Shown one piece after another: positions 52,428 through 62,455 of a stretch of DNA of 64,000 bases. Source of the DNA: Marchantia polymorpha subsp. ruderalis (Eukaryota > Streptophyta > Marchantiopsida > Marchantiales > Marchantiaceae); the NCBI GenBank assembly GCA_037833965.1, contig AP031359.1:368001-432000 (forward strand), written 5' to 3'. Made by a program: the position numbers and the translations under genes. Position 1 is the first letter of the stretch. Each line of letters begins with the position of its first letter. The notes under the pieces were generated by a model that saw only the letters and a program-made list of their open reading frames with translations, did not search any database and was not told the origin of the DNA.

Positions 52428-55400
52428 TTGACAGTGTCGCCTCCCTCTAGTGTGCCTATGGAGGAGGAGTGGGAGCCATTGATTGGTTCCCAGATCATAG
52501 GAGGAGAGAGGCGACGATTGACACAATTCCTACGAGACTATAGGAGTTGTTTTGCTTTCAGTATGAAGGAGTTGGGTGCGTTGATTGGACCCGGTATACG
52601 GATAGAATTGGCTAGTGATACGCCAATCTTCCGTCGTCCTTATCGGTACAGTGAGATGGAGAGAGATTTGATTCGGAGTAGGACGTTGGACCTACTAGAG
52701 GCTGGACTAGTGGAGTTATCGCATGGTGAGTATGCGTCAGCCACTGTCATGCCGGTGAAGAAGGATGTACATGGCAACTACACGGATAGGCGCATGTGTG
52801 GAGACTACCGTCCTATCAATCGGCAGACGAAGTCCGATAAGTATGCCATGCCTACACCTGAGGAGATCTTCGATGTGGTGGGACATGCGAGGATTTTTAG
52901 TACTTTGGATCTTCGGGCAGGATACCATCAGTTGCCAATTCGAGAGGAGGACAAAACCAAGACAGCGTTTTGGGGCGTCAACTCCCACGGCAAGGATTGT
53001 TTGTATCAGTGGCGATTCTTACCCTTTGGGTTGAAGAATGCACCTGCCGAGTTTCAGAGGGTTATGGACAGAATCCTGGCGGGGCTGGATTTTGTCAGAT
53101 GTTACATTGATGATATCTTGGTGTTTAGTGACACTGTGGAGCAACACCAGATACACTTGCAGATTGTGTTTGAGCGATTGAGGGCTCATGGTTTGAGGTT
53201 ACATCCTGGGAAGTGTAAGTTCTTCCAGGAGAAGGTTGAGTACTTGGGTCATGTGATATACCCAGGTGGTTTAGGAGTTCAGCAAGCAAAGGTGGAGGCT
53301 ATTGCACGCATCCCTCGTCCCACGGATGTGAGTAGAGTTCGTGCATTTATGGGTTTAGCGAACTACTACCGGAGGTATGTGAAGGGGTTCAGTGCTATAG
53401 CCAAGCCTTTGAACCAGTTGCTGAAGTCAGATCAGGAGTGGCAATGGGGAGATGAGCAGGAGAGAGCTTTTGTTGAGCTCAAGGCCAGGTTGGTGGCCGC
53501 TCCCATCTTGAGGAGACCTATCAGAGGTCGCCCATACCAATTGCACACTGATTGGAGTATGTTGGGACTTGGAGCGGTGTTGACGCAGCGTGATGATGAG
53601 GGCAAGGAGTTTGTGGTTGCGTACGCTAGTCGTTCGAACAATGCAGCGGAGTCGCGGTATAGTTCGTACGAGGGAGAGTGCTTGGCAGCGGTGTGGGCTG
53701 TGGCGCACTTCAGGTGTTACTTGTTTGGTACACAGTTCACCCTTGTTACTGATCATCAACCGCTCAAGTGGTTGATGGAGTCCGACAAGCTTACAGGGAA
53801 GCTTGCACGGTGGGCTCTCATCTTACAGGAGTACGACTTTCAGGTAGTGCATAGACCTGGAGTTGCGAACCTAGATGCCGATGGTTTGAGTCGAAACCCA
53901 TGCACTAGCCAGGATGATGACACTGGAGCTAGATGGCATGGTGAGGTTGACGAGGAGATGGTGCCTGGTTGGCATGCATCTGCCTTCATGTGTTGGTTAC
54001 GTGGGAACTCCAGCAGAGAGGATCATGTGACATCTTACTCTAGTCAGAGAGTACATGGTCGATCTCCAGATCCTGAGGTTGAGGATGGTGGTGTGGATCA
54101 GCGTGATGTACACGATGATGCATTGGTGTTGGAGTTCCTACGGACCAGCATGGTGCCAGGCACAGTGGGTGCCAAGGAGCGAGATCGTGTTCTCCAACGG
54201 GCCAAGAGGTACCGATTGGAGGGATCACATGTTCTCCGAGTATGGGAGGACGGTAGGGTACGAGTAGTACCACATCCAGCCCAGAGAGCACGCATTGTGA
54301 GGCATGCTCATGAGGAGTTGGGACATTTTGGAGTGAAGCGTACATACAGCTTACTCCTTGGTCAGTATTGGTGGCGTGGTATGCATACTCAGGTACAGCA
54401 GTTGGTATCACGTTGCATGGTTTGTGATCGAGTGAGGGCATCATTCAATGCCCCGACACCAGTGTTACATCCATTACCCATCATGGGGTTGGCTTACCGT
54501 TGGAGTTTGGACTTTGCTGGACCACTACCTTTGACTGTACGACATCATCGGTATGTGTTGGTGATGGTGGAGCATTTCTCCAAGTGGATTGAGTTGGTGG
54601 CATTACCTGACAAAGCAAGTGAGGGAGTAGCGTATGCTTTTCTTGACAGAGTGCTTAGTCACTATGGTGCACCAGCTGAGGTGTTGACCGATCAGGGAAC
54701 GGAGTTTCAGGGTGAGTTTCAGGTCTTGTGCGACAAGGCACTGATTGATCATCGGACCACGTCGCGAGATCATCCAGAGGCGGATGGTTTAGCTGAACGT
54801 GTTGTACAGACGGTGAAGAGGGCGTTGCGCAAGTATGGCCTGCAGAAAGGTCATCTTGGGGACTGGGATATCCAGTTACCGTGGTTGGCCATGGGATATC
54901 GGTTCAGTCGGCAGGCATCCTTGGCTTCCTTCTCACCATATTTTCTATTGTACGGCCGAGATCCAGACTTGCCAACATCGATTCGTCGTGAGTCTAGCGA
55001 GGTGGTGAACCTTGATGACCCGAATATGTGGGTGAGAGTATGTTCTCAACGTGCAGAGCTCTTTCGAAGAGTTATGCCTGCAGCGTTTGAGAATCTTGCG
55101 ATTGCTCAACATAGAGATACGTTGCGGTATGCAACCATTCGGGGAGGAGGTTATCGACCATCAATTCGTAGATTCCATGTGGGAGACTACGTCTATCTAC
55201 AGCAGACTGCACCGACGACATTGGATGTGACGGCGGGACGCACCATCTTGCGGGTGCGGGAGGTGTTACCTTCTGGAGTTCTCCTGTTGGAGGGTCGTGA
55301 CGGCGTTGTTTGGAAGGATCATGTGCGCAATTGTGCGCCATGCCACCTCCCAAACGTAGATGGCACTATGGACCCAAGCTTAGCGATAGTACGTGCTAGC

Positions 55401-55550
55401 TTGAGGTGCATGCTGTGTGGGTCGGCTGGTCAGGCGGCCCGTATGTTGGTGTGTGATAGGTGCTCTAAGGGATGGCACATGTCGTGCCTAACTCCGCCTA
55501 TCGATGTTATTCCGGCTGGACGATGGGTTTGTCCTCGATGTACTTCATAG
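52422..55550 (+). CDS. Pol: RT, RNase H, integrase and C-terminal PHD finger
   Basis: In frame with ORF1 behind UAG. Residues are counted from codon 52428; the first ATG is 52458. RT: 'RMCGDYRPINRQT', 'FLPFGLKNAPAEFQRVM' and catalytic YIDD at 226-229. RNase H: 'YQLHTDWSMLGLGAVLTQ', 'YEGECLAAVWAV' and 'TDHQPLKWL'. Integrase: zinc finger (HEELGHFGVKRTY ... CMVCDRVRA), then D695 (SLDFAGPLP), D755 (LTDQGTEFQ), E790 (GLAERVVQT), with 34 residues between the last two, one fewer than usual. After an SH3-like region the protein ends in a complete C4HC3 PHD finger at 994-1039 (CMLCGSAG, LVCDRCSKGWHMSC, WVCPRC). No chromodomain. Known PHD fingers read histone H3 tails, so this may steer integration. 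Intact. Confidence 0.93.
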   Translation, partial: QPLTVSPPSSVPMEEEWEPLIGSQIIGGERRRLTQFLRDYRSCFAFSMKELGALIGPGIRIELASDTPIFRRPYRYSEMERDLIRSRTLDLLEAGLVELSHGEYASATVMPVKKDVHGNYTDRRMCGDYRPINRQTKSDKYAMPTPEEIFDVVGHARIFSTLDLRAGYHQLPIREEDKTKTAFWGVNSHGKDCLYQWRFLPFGLKNAPAEFQRVMDRILAGLDFVRCYIDDILVFSDTVEQHQIHLQIVFERLRAHGLRLHPGKCKFFQEKVEYLGHVIYPGGLGVQQAKVEAIARIPRPTDVSRVRAFMGLANYYRRYVKGFSAIAKPLNQLLKSDQEWQWGDEQERAFVELKARLVAAPILRRPIRGRPYQLHTDWSMLGLGAVLTQRDDEGKEFVVAYASRSNNAAESRYSSYEGECLAAVWAVAHFRCYLFGTQFTLVTDHQPLKWLMESDKLTGKLARWALILQEYDFQVVHRPGVANLDADGLSRNPCTSQDDDTGARWHGEVDEEMVPGWHASAFMCWLRGNSSREDHVTSYSSQRVHGRSPDPEVEDGGVDQRDVHDDALVLEFLRTSMVPGTVGAKERDRVLQRAKRYRLEGSHVLRVWEDGRVRVVPHPAQRARIVRHAHEELGHFGVKRTYSLLLGQYWWRGMHTQVQQLVSRCMVCDRVRASFNAPTPVLHPLPIMGLAYRWSLDFAGPLPLTVRHHRYVLVMVEHFSKWIELVALPDKASEGVAYAFLDRVLSHYGAPAEVLTDQGTEFQGEFQVLCDKALIDHRTTSRDHPEADGLAERVVQTVKRALRKYGLQKGHLGDWDIQLPWLAMGYRFSRQASLASFSPYFLLYGRDPDLPTSIRRESSEVVNLDDPNMWVRVCSQRAELFRRVMPAAFENLAIAQHRDTLRYATIRGGGYRPSIRRFHVGDYVYLQQTAPTTLDVTAGRTILRVREVLPSGVLLLEGRDGVVWKDHVRNCAPCHLPNVDGTMDPSLAIVRASLRCMLCGSAGQAARMLVCDRCSKGWHMSCLTPPIDVIPAGRWVCPRCTS

Positions 55551-55709
55551 GGGTAGATGACTTGATCTTCACATGTTATGAATTGCAGATAGGCGACTAA
55601 CGATGGGGAGACATAGCACCCGGCCTACTGGTTTGTGCACCCACGAAGGTGTATAGCATGTAGTTGGAGATGGGGCTACTTGGGAGTCAGAGGGACCTGA
55701 CCGCCAGCT

Positions 55710-55720
55710 AGGGGGGCGAG
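55710..55720 (+). other. Polypurine tract of the methyltransferase element
   Basis: AGGGGGGCGAG just before T|TGTGACATT, the start of the full LTR. This fixes the U3 boundary at 55722 and hence the A-B order of the LTR. 55551-55709 is untranslated and shows nothing else. Confidence 0.8.
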
Positions 55721-55721
55721 T

Positions 55722-56133
55722 TGTGACATTTTAGTGTGTACTCTCTCGCACCTTATATGTGTGTATGTGTGTGCGTATGTGTATGTGAGTAGCATGTCAG
55801 CGATGTAGAGTGTATGGCGATATGTATTCGCACGACAGCTGTCATGTAGTTACGAGTCGGCTCACGAAGTTCAGACACTTACTATATTTAGCCGTAAAGT
55901 TAGGGTTCCGGTCACGAGGGGTATAGAGTCGGGGACGGCTCGAAGAACGTCAATTCTTCGAGTCGAGCCTGGAAGCGTCAGGGAGCCTAGAGCGACTTCC
56001 CCTTTTGCGTCGACCTGGATTCTCCGAGTGTGGAGTGGGTTGGGCTGGACTCATGTTTGTGACGGTGACGGTTTGTTGCCAGTAGGGTAATTGACCGACG
56101 GGAATTCCAGTGGGGAATCTCCCGTCTATTTCA
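55722..56133 (+). repeat. Full-length LTR (412 bp, parts A and B)
   Basis: TGTGACATTTTAG ... CTATTTCA. A (55722-55837) has GT-rich repeats and CCTTATATGTG; B (55840-56133) matches the 5' LTR. A and B meet at ACGACAGCTGTCAT, which contains the perfect palindrome GACAGCTGTC and looks like an LTR-LTR joint (CA-GC-TG). Confidence 0.85.
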
Positions 56134-56135
56134 GT

Positions 56136-56251
56136 TGTGACATTTTAGTGTGTACTCTCTCGCACCTTATATGTGTGTATGTGTGTGCGTATGTGTATGT
56201 GAGTAGCATGTCAGCGATGTAGAGTGTATGGCGATATGTATTCGCACGACA
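56136..56251 (+). repeat. Extra copy of LTR part A at the 3' end
   Basis: 116 bp matching 55722-55837, linked to B by the two bases GT. CA-GT-TG is what end-to-end joined cDNA (a two-LTR junction) would give, because GT also precedes the LTR after the PPT. It ends GCACGACA next to TSD TGTC. Confidence 0.85.
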
Positions 56252-56255
56252 TGTC
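56252..56255. repeat. Target-site duplication TGTC (right)
   Basis: TGTC followed by TTTCGGGAAAGC, the continuation of the Y2 LTR. Confidence 0.75.
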
Positions 56256-56964
56256 TTTCGGGAAAGCTCTTCGGCTTAAACATTGTCTTCCTCCTGCGTG
56301 TCTTCCCCCGACTCAATTGTCAACACCGCTCGCTCCTTACGGAATTGCTTCTCCTTGCTCTTCGTCAATAGCCCCATTCCTCGATAGAAATTTATCAAGT
56401 AGGGCGTTAGGTGATTACTACATTCTCCCTTCCATCTGATGTTGACGTTGGTCCAAATTAGGTCATGAAAGATCTTCGCCCAATGAATTGGTTCCCTTCT
56501 CAATGCACATTCAAAAAAGCCGACCTGCCATGCGGTGACATAGGTCGTGCGTTGCGGTCTTAGAATGTGCATTACTCCTAACGCAACTGTGTGCTTCTTC
56601 GGGTCCTTGTACTCCGCCGTCCGTCACCCATTTGTGCTCGATCGAGCATTCTTGAAGATTCGCGCGAATGTGAATTCTTAGGCAGGCGTGATCTTAACAC
56701 TCTCCTTCTCGAACATGAAGTCTCCATCCTTTTCTACGCATGGTGGTCTAGCGTCCACAACATCGGATTGCCACGGAGATTGTCACCTTTGTTCCAATTA
56801 TTATCCATCATCTCCTTGCATATGGTTGCCAATACAAAATTCTAGACCCATAGCAAAAAGTCCAGATGCAGCGCAACAAGCTCTCGTCGATAGGTTTGTA
56901 ACTTTGCATAGAGCACCTTAAGCGGGACCAATAACAACACAATAGCTTTTGCTGGTGGCGTCAT
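56256..56964 (-). pseudogene. LTR-encoded ORF remnant of Y2
   Basis: ATG 56964 (MTPPAKAIVLLLVPLK) with the N-terminal domain in several frames. The best piece is 56572-56276 with 'MHILRPQRTTYVTAWQVGF', 'ECALRREPIHWAKIFHDLIW' and 'NHLTPYLINFYRGMGLL'. It continues in the linker at 43591-43343 on the other side of the methyltransferase element. Stops and frameshifts throughout. Confidence 0.65.
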
Positions 56965-57007
56965 GTCTCCGATCGCGTCTTTGCTGTTGTCAAAACCGAT
57001 CAATTGC

Positions 57008-57053
<46 letters not shown>

Positions 57054-57410
57054 GTCTAAATGTTGGCGCGAATGGGTTCGCTTCATGCCCCTACCCTCGA
57101 CGCCCTAACAATTTCCACACGCGTGTGAATTGGCACTCTCAACGCGTGCGGTCCTTGACCGGCCCTTGGCAAATTCAAATTATGACAAGTCGTCTTTGTC
57201 GAAGGCCTGGTTATTGCATCGCCAAAAATGGCTGCGCCGATGGTCCGATGATCTTCGGCCAAAGGTAGATTCCATTTTCTTCTCATAACTAATTAATTTC
57301 CATCAAATCTCCTAACTCTTATGACTAAGCACTTATACGGATTTGTATTACCACAAATATGTTTAAGTTTTTGTTATTTATGCAAAAATAAAAAAAAACT
57401 AAGCACCACA
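56256..57410 (-). repeat. Family Y LTR of Y2, right part
   Basis: Continues 43242-43783. In sense direction it starts TGTGGTGCTTAGTTTTTTTT at 57410, has a (GA)n tract (57052-57012 on the plus strand as TC), and the ORF start at 56964. 56965-57410 is leader without gene. Total Y2 LTR is only about 1.7 kb because of internal deletions. Confidence 0.65.
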
Positions 57411-58828
57411 TATTCCCCTTCCCATTTGAGAGCGACCCTGCAAACACTTTAGGAATAATACTTCTTCAATCTCCAACCGTTCACACGAGCCTCCAACATC
57501 TGGCCTGAGAGGTCTGCCAATTGTACCGACCTGTTTGGAAACACTTCTCTTACTCGACAGGGTCTCATCCATCGTAGATGTAGCTTCCCTAGAAACATGG
57601 CATGCCGACTGTCATAAAGTAAAGCTAGATCTCCTTTAAGCAAGATCACCGGTAGAATTTGTTTGTCGTATGCTTTCTTTCTTTTCAACTGTACATGCTC
57701 TGTACGGTGCATTGCTTCTTGTCTGCGCTCTTCCGAGGATAGCACTACCTGCAATTGATAAAGCTGACTCTCTTCCTTAGCAAGTCGTCGGCGATCCAAC
57801 AGCCGATGAGTGGGCACTTCAAACTCGATAGGTGATATTGGGTGCTAACCATATGTTAAGAAGTATGGCATCTGTTTGGTAGTCACCTTCTTTGCTATAC
57901 AATAGGCCCATAGCGCGGCTGGTAGCTTGGTATCCTAGTCATGTGCATGACTTACTGTAACCTTCAGCAATATCACCTATCACCAGCTTTCAGGTTATAA
58001 GGGTTTGTCTTCCGATGCTTAATCTAGAAGTGCAAAGTAAGTTCTTCAATGACTGAATTCAAGAAATGCGTTCCTTGATCACTGATCAATTCTAGCGGGC
58101 ATCCATAATTAATGATAATAAATTCAAACAAGAACTTTGACACGATCGCCGCGTCATCTCTTCGAGTGGCCTTTGCTTCTACCATCTTCGTGGCATAATC
58201 CGTTGCCACTAGAAAATATCGTCTTCAAGTGTGTTTGGTAGCAAGTTGGGCTAGCCCCACGAAGTCAATTCCCCATTTTTTGAAAGGTGCTAAAGGCATA
58301 ATTGGCGCCAGCGGCCACCGTGTAGTAGGAGTTGGTCTGCCCATTCTCTGACAGTTATCACACCGCTGAATGTGATCGTGTACGTCCTTGAACATAGAAG
58401 GCCACCAGTATCTTGCATTCAAAATTTATGCCACTGTGTTCTTGGTGAAGTAATGTCCTCTAACACCTTCGGTATGCATAGCTGCAATAACTTGTTCAAC
58501 TTCCGTGACCTCAAACAATGATACAACCGCTCATCCTGGAGTAGTTTGAATAACACTCCGTGTTGGATTTGGTAAGGTCCGGCCTTGTGTACGATGTTCT
58601 GCATCCATTCCCTCCAGACATTGTAGAGTAAGTAAATAGCGGTAAAGATCCGCGTACCATGAGTCTTGGCTTGCCGTCATCTGAAAGAGTTGCTCATCAG
58701 GGAAATCATCGGCCAACTCTGTCTCTTCAAGTTGGATCCATAGGTGAGACAAGTAATCTGCGTTTTCATCATGGATCCCTTTTCGCGTCTGCACCGTGAA
58801 AGTGAAATCCTGGAATAACATAACCCAT
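57411..58828 (-). pseudogene. Decayed integrase / RNase H region of Y2 pol
   Basis: Directly behind a degenerate PPT (57411-57425). In sense order from 58828: RNase H end 'QDFTFTVQTRKGIHDENADY' and 'DFPDEQLFQMTASQDSWYAD'; zinc-finger region (58604-58225) with 'CDNCQRMGRPTPTTRWPLAP' and 'KKWGIDFVGLAQLATKH'; core (58209-58024) with 'YATKMVEAKATRRDD' and 'LELISDQGTHFLNSVIEEL'; C-terminal part (57817-57449) with 'KLHLRWMRPCRVREVFPN' and 'GWRLKKYYS'. Broken by several frameshifts. The upstream pol is missing because LTR 58829 was inserted in the RNase H region. Confidence 0.8.
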
Positions 58829-61800
58829 TGTGGTAACCCACTTTTTGTTTTTGTGTGGAATTTAAAACATTTTTGGAAAACAGTACCGCAGCAGCAGTGT
58901 AAATAGGTAATCGGTACATTTAAATAGAGTGAAAATGGATAATCGTGGATCTCGTATGATCTTGTAGAATCCAAGAGTTGGGCGCAATGTCCGGAATAGG
59001 CGCCCGGCTCAAACGATCGATTCTGAAGGAAATCTCCTTCGGCGCAAGGCGTAGAATTTGCCTTCGGCGCTAGGGAAATCCCTCGGAACTTATTCAATTC
59101 ATAACGCCTTGACTTAGTTAGGGTCCTGTTAGAAAGAACTAGACGTGTTCGTTCTAACAAGTCCAAGAACGCTTGAAACGGATGAGGGATCAAGGAGTTA
59201 TGATTTTCGGAAGATATTGAGAGGGAACGCCTTCGGCGGAAGGGCTAGGTCGACGGACGAGCTGCCTTCGGCTCAGCCGCCTTCGGCCCTAGGTCAACGC
59301 CTTCGGGGGTGAACTTCTTTGTACGGGCGCCTTTGGCGCCTGCGCATCAAGACTAGGTCAACGCCTTCGGGGCAAGCAACTCCGTACGGTCCGCCTTCGG
59401 CCCAACGCCTTTGGCGGTACGACATGTGCGCCTTCGGCGGAACGGAACTCATGCGGCAAAAGCGCCTTCGGGAGGACAAGAGGGATCGACAGAAAGGACA
59501 AGACCACTTGGCTGCGGTCAACGCTTTCGGCACAGTCGCCTTCGGCTCTGCGCCTTCGGCGATGCACCTACGTCGACGGACGTCTTCAAGAAGTTTGCCT
59601 TCGGCGCTGGATAAAACAGAGATGCGAGTCAGCCAGAGGCGAAAGATTCCATCGCTGCGCCTTCGGCGCTGCGCGAACAAGGCCGCGGCGAAGTACGATG
59701 GTAGAAATCAAATTCAATTTTCGAGCGTGTGAGTCTGCGCAACGGCGGAGCGTGAAGTCAAGCGTGCGAGAGGAGGGCTATTACGCCTCCAAGTCGGCGC
59801 AGCCATCAAGTGAGTCGACCTCCACGACCAAGTGTCAAAGATGAAATCTTGTGAGCCGAAGGCGGGCGACTCATTCTTGAATTTGCGATTTCAATTTCTC
59901 GTGAGAGCTGCGCGCGCACGCATCCTGGCAGAGAGAAATCAGAGAAGGCGACGCGCAGAAACTTGCAAGTTGGCAGAGAGAGAATTGAGTGCGCGACCGT
60001 GGGAATTGAGTGAGAGCGGAGCTCACAGAGGGATCGCATCCGCGGGCAAGAAGCTTGGGCATAGCAGAGGAGAGTTTGCGAAGAGCAATTTCAAGAACGC
60101 GATGTCGAAAGCAACACAGCTGCGGATGATTCCGCTGAAGCTTTGGCAGATCGGGTTACGCGCTTTCCAGCACCAGCTGACTGCGGTGAAGCTCGATTTC
60201 CTCCCGTGGGGGTGGAATTACGTGTGTCAGAACATGGTGCGCGAGTGGCAGAAGGAGAGAGACCAACCTACGCGCGGGTTTCGACCGCACGTAGAGCGAT
60301 GGGCCATTGAGGACTGGGAACAGGTACTGGGAAGATCTGCGGAAGAGGACGGACATCTCCTATTCCAAAGTGAGAGCATCAAGGTCACGAAGGAGGAGGA
60401 GATTTCCTTCGCGGCCCTTTTCAAGAGCAGCAAGTCCAACAAGAACGGGTACAAGACCCGGGACTACAAGGATTGCTATCGCAGAAATGTCGCGGTAGCA
60501 CTTCTCCAACTTTTGCAGCCCCATAGGACCACCTACATCACTTCTTGGCAGGTGTCATCGTGGAGCTGGCGTTGATCGGAGCTCCAATTCACTGGACGTG
60601 TATCTTATGGAAGATAACGCGGTAGCATGCGTTTGAGGAGAAGGGAGGGTCGATCAATCATCTCTCCCCCTTCTTGATCAATTTCTATAGATCGATGGGT
60701 TGTCTGACCGCGACCGAGCGAGTTCAGTTTCCATTGCTGTCGCGCAGCAATCCCGGGCGATATGTGAAGGACGTCGAGGTTGACACCAACGAGGAAGAAA
60801 CTCCTGCCTCCACGCCACTAGCCCAACCAAGAGCGGAAGGAGAATCACTCGCAGCGCGAGTGCCAAGGAAGAGGAGATGGAAGAAAGAAGTAGAGAAGGG
60901 CCAACATCGCGATTCGGCTGCTCTCAAACGGAAGCGGCCACTGCACGAGGTCTGCAGTCGGCCGAAGCTGAAAGCGCGCAAGCTTGTGTTGCCTGCAAGT
61001 AGCACAGAGACAGGGCGTGCCGACGGAGCAAAGGAGTCACCATCCTCGGAGGAGGATGGGAACAAGCGGACGGCAGAGGGGTCAGCGGACCTCTCTACGC
61101 CGAAGGCACGGACGCCTTCGGCGGAAGCAAGACGGCCTTCGGGCCAGGAGAGACGACACGCGGCACCGACGAACATGCCGGTGACGGATAGGTGTTCTGC
61201 GCGAATACTGTTCGCGGACTCGCCTTCAGGGCTGGAGCCTTCGGCTCGAGCGCCCTCGGCGCAGCGGAGGAAGGGAAAGGAGCCGGCGGAAATTGCACCT
61301 TCGGCTCAAGGGCCTTCGGCCCAAGGAACTTCGGGCGAGCCGCCTTCGTCTCAACCGCCTTCGGCGATACGCCTTTGGCGATGGACCTATCGAAGGACCT
61401 ATCGAAGGAGCAAGATGACAAGCAGAAGGAGGAGGCATGTGTGCATTCTGCACAGTCGCCTTCGGCACAAGCACCTTTAGCGGTGGACGCCTTCGGCGAT
61501 GATGAATTGGTAGTAACAGATCGGGCGGGCGGTGCGAACTTGTCAAAACCGGGATCCCCCACCGCCTTAGACATTTTGGCCGGGAGCAGTGCGGCTGCAG
61601 CAGCAGTAGACGCAGACGCTACGCAGCCCAACTCGCGAGAATCGCAAGGGAGTTTAATGGCGACCGAAATCCTCAATTCGGAGGATGACGGAGAAGGAGA
61701 ATAGGGATCGGACGAGGAGGAGGAGCAATCGGTGGCAGGCACGCCGACGGCGGCACTATGCGAGCAGGTGGTACCTTTGCTGAGGTATCTCGATCACAAG

Positions 61801-62455
61801 GTGACGAAGTATGCAGACCCCCGCCAACCTAGGTCCTACGTCGAGTTAGTGCGCAGGCGGACTCGCACTAAAGTCCGCACCAGCAAGTTGTTGGCACGCC
61901 TGGATGGGGACGTTAAGGATCTGCGGCAGAAGAATGAGCACCTACGTGGCCACATTGCTCTTTTGCGGAAGCTGTAGAAGGCCGTCGACCAGGTGCGCGA
62001 TGAGAAGTTTGAGGAGGCGAAGAAGGAGTTCGCCAAGGAGAAAGCGAAGCTCGCGGATGAGCTGGATTCTGAGCAGACTCAGAATCAAATTTTGTCAGAA
62101 AAGCTTGTGCGACAGACACGGTTGCTAGAGCAGTGTTAGCGCGCACGCCAGGCGGATGAAGAGTTAATCCGCAAACTGCAATCGGAGTGCGGCTAATTGA
62201 GAGCGCAGCGTGCGGACGCAGAGTTGCTGTTGGTAGTGGTTGAAGACGATCGCCGGCTGAAGGCAGATCGCACGAAGGAAGAGTTGGTAAAGCGAGTCAA
62301 CCACTGTCTCAGAGGTTACACCCTCTGGGAAGTGGCTACGGAGGAGAAACTCACACTGCACAAGTTAGAGCTTCGTGCGGCGGGTTTGATGTCGGGTGAC
62401 AGTCGGAGCCGGCGGCGAGTTGCTAAGAAGCTGGATGCGTACCTGTGTAATAACC
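58829..62455 (+). repeat. Large-LTR family LTR (plus strand), interrupted at 62456
   Basis: Starts TGTGGTAACCCAC like the LTR at 7711 and keeps its colinear order. 58829-60101 is the leader with many CGCCTTCGGC motifs and no supported gene; then the LTR ORF. It is cut in the ORF tail by the next LTR. About 3.6 of the expected 4.9 kb are present; the rest should lie beyond the window. Confidence 0.8.
60102..62455 (+). pseudogene. LTR-encoded ORF of the 58829 LTR, frameshifted and interrupted
   Basis: Start ATG 60102 (MSKATQLRMIPLKLWQ), with the frame open upstream to 59832. Intact through 'KLDFLPWGWNYVCQNMV' and 'YKTRDYKDCYRRNVAVALL' up to TSWQV at about 60550, where a small indel shifts the frame. 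It resumes at 60674 (MINFYRSMGCLTATERVQF), and shifts again in the PSA-rich linker near 61200-61380. The coiled coil (61732-62455) has TAG stops at about 61976 and 62137, both at CAG positions of sister copies. The ORF ends at 'RRRVAKKLDAYL', where the minus-strand LTR begins. Confidence 0.75.

Larger units (their letters stand above)
43784..56251 (+). mobile_element. Ty3/gypsy retrotransposon carrying a C5-cytosine methyltransferase and a PHD finger
   Basis: A 12.5-kb plus-strand element. Partial LTR (B) 43784-44077, self-priming PBS 44078-44088, a 4.4-kb leader, ORF1 Gag-protease-methyltransferase 48537-52421, a UAG readthrough site, ORF2 RT-RNase H-integrase-PHD to 55550, PPT 55710-55720, full LTR (A-B) 55722-56133, then an extra A segment 56136-56251. 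TGTC flanks both ends. The two B copies have the same length (294 bp) and differ by eye at one base (43897 G, 55953 A), so the insertion is young. The order B-internal-A-B-A is circularly permuted. Both ORFs are open. Confidence 0.88.

Noticed and set aside
55724-56251. B-A as the true LTR order, with ends TGTCATG and CACGACA
   Set aside because: Attractive because of the inverted ends and the TSD, but the PPT lies directly before A and the PBS directly after B, so A-B is the functional LTR and the present ends are secondary. Not fully excluded.
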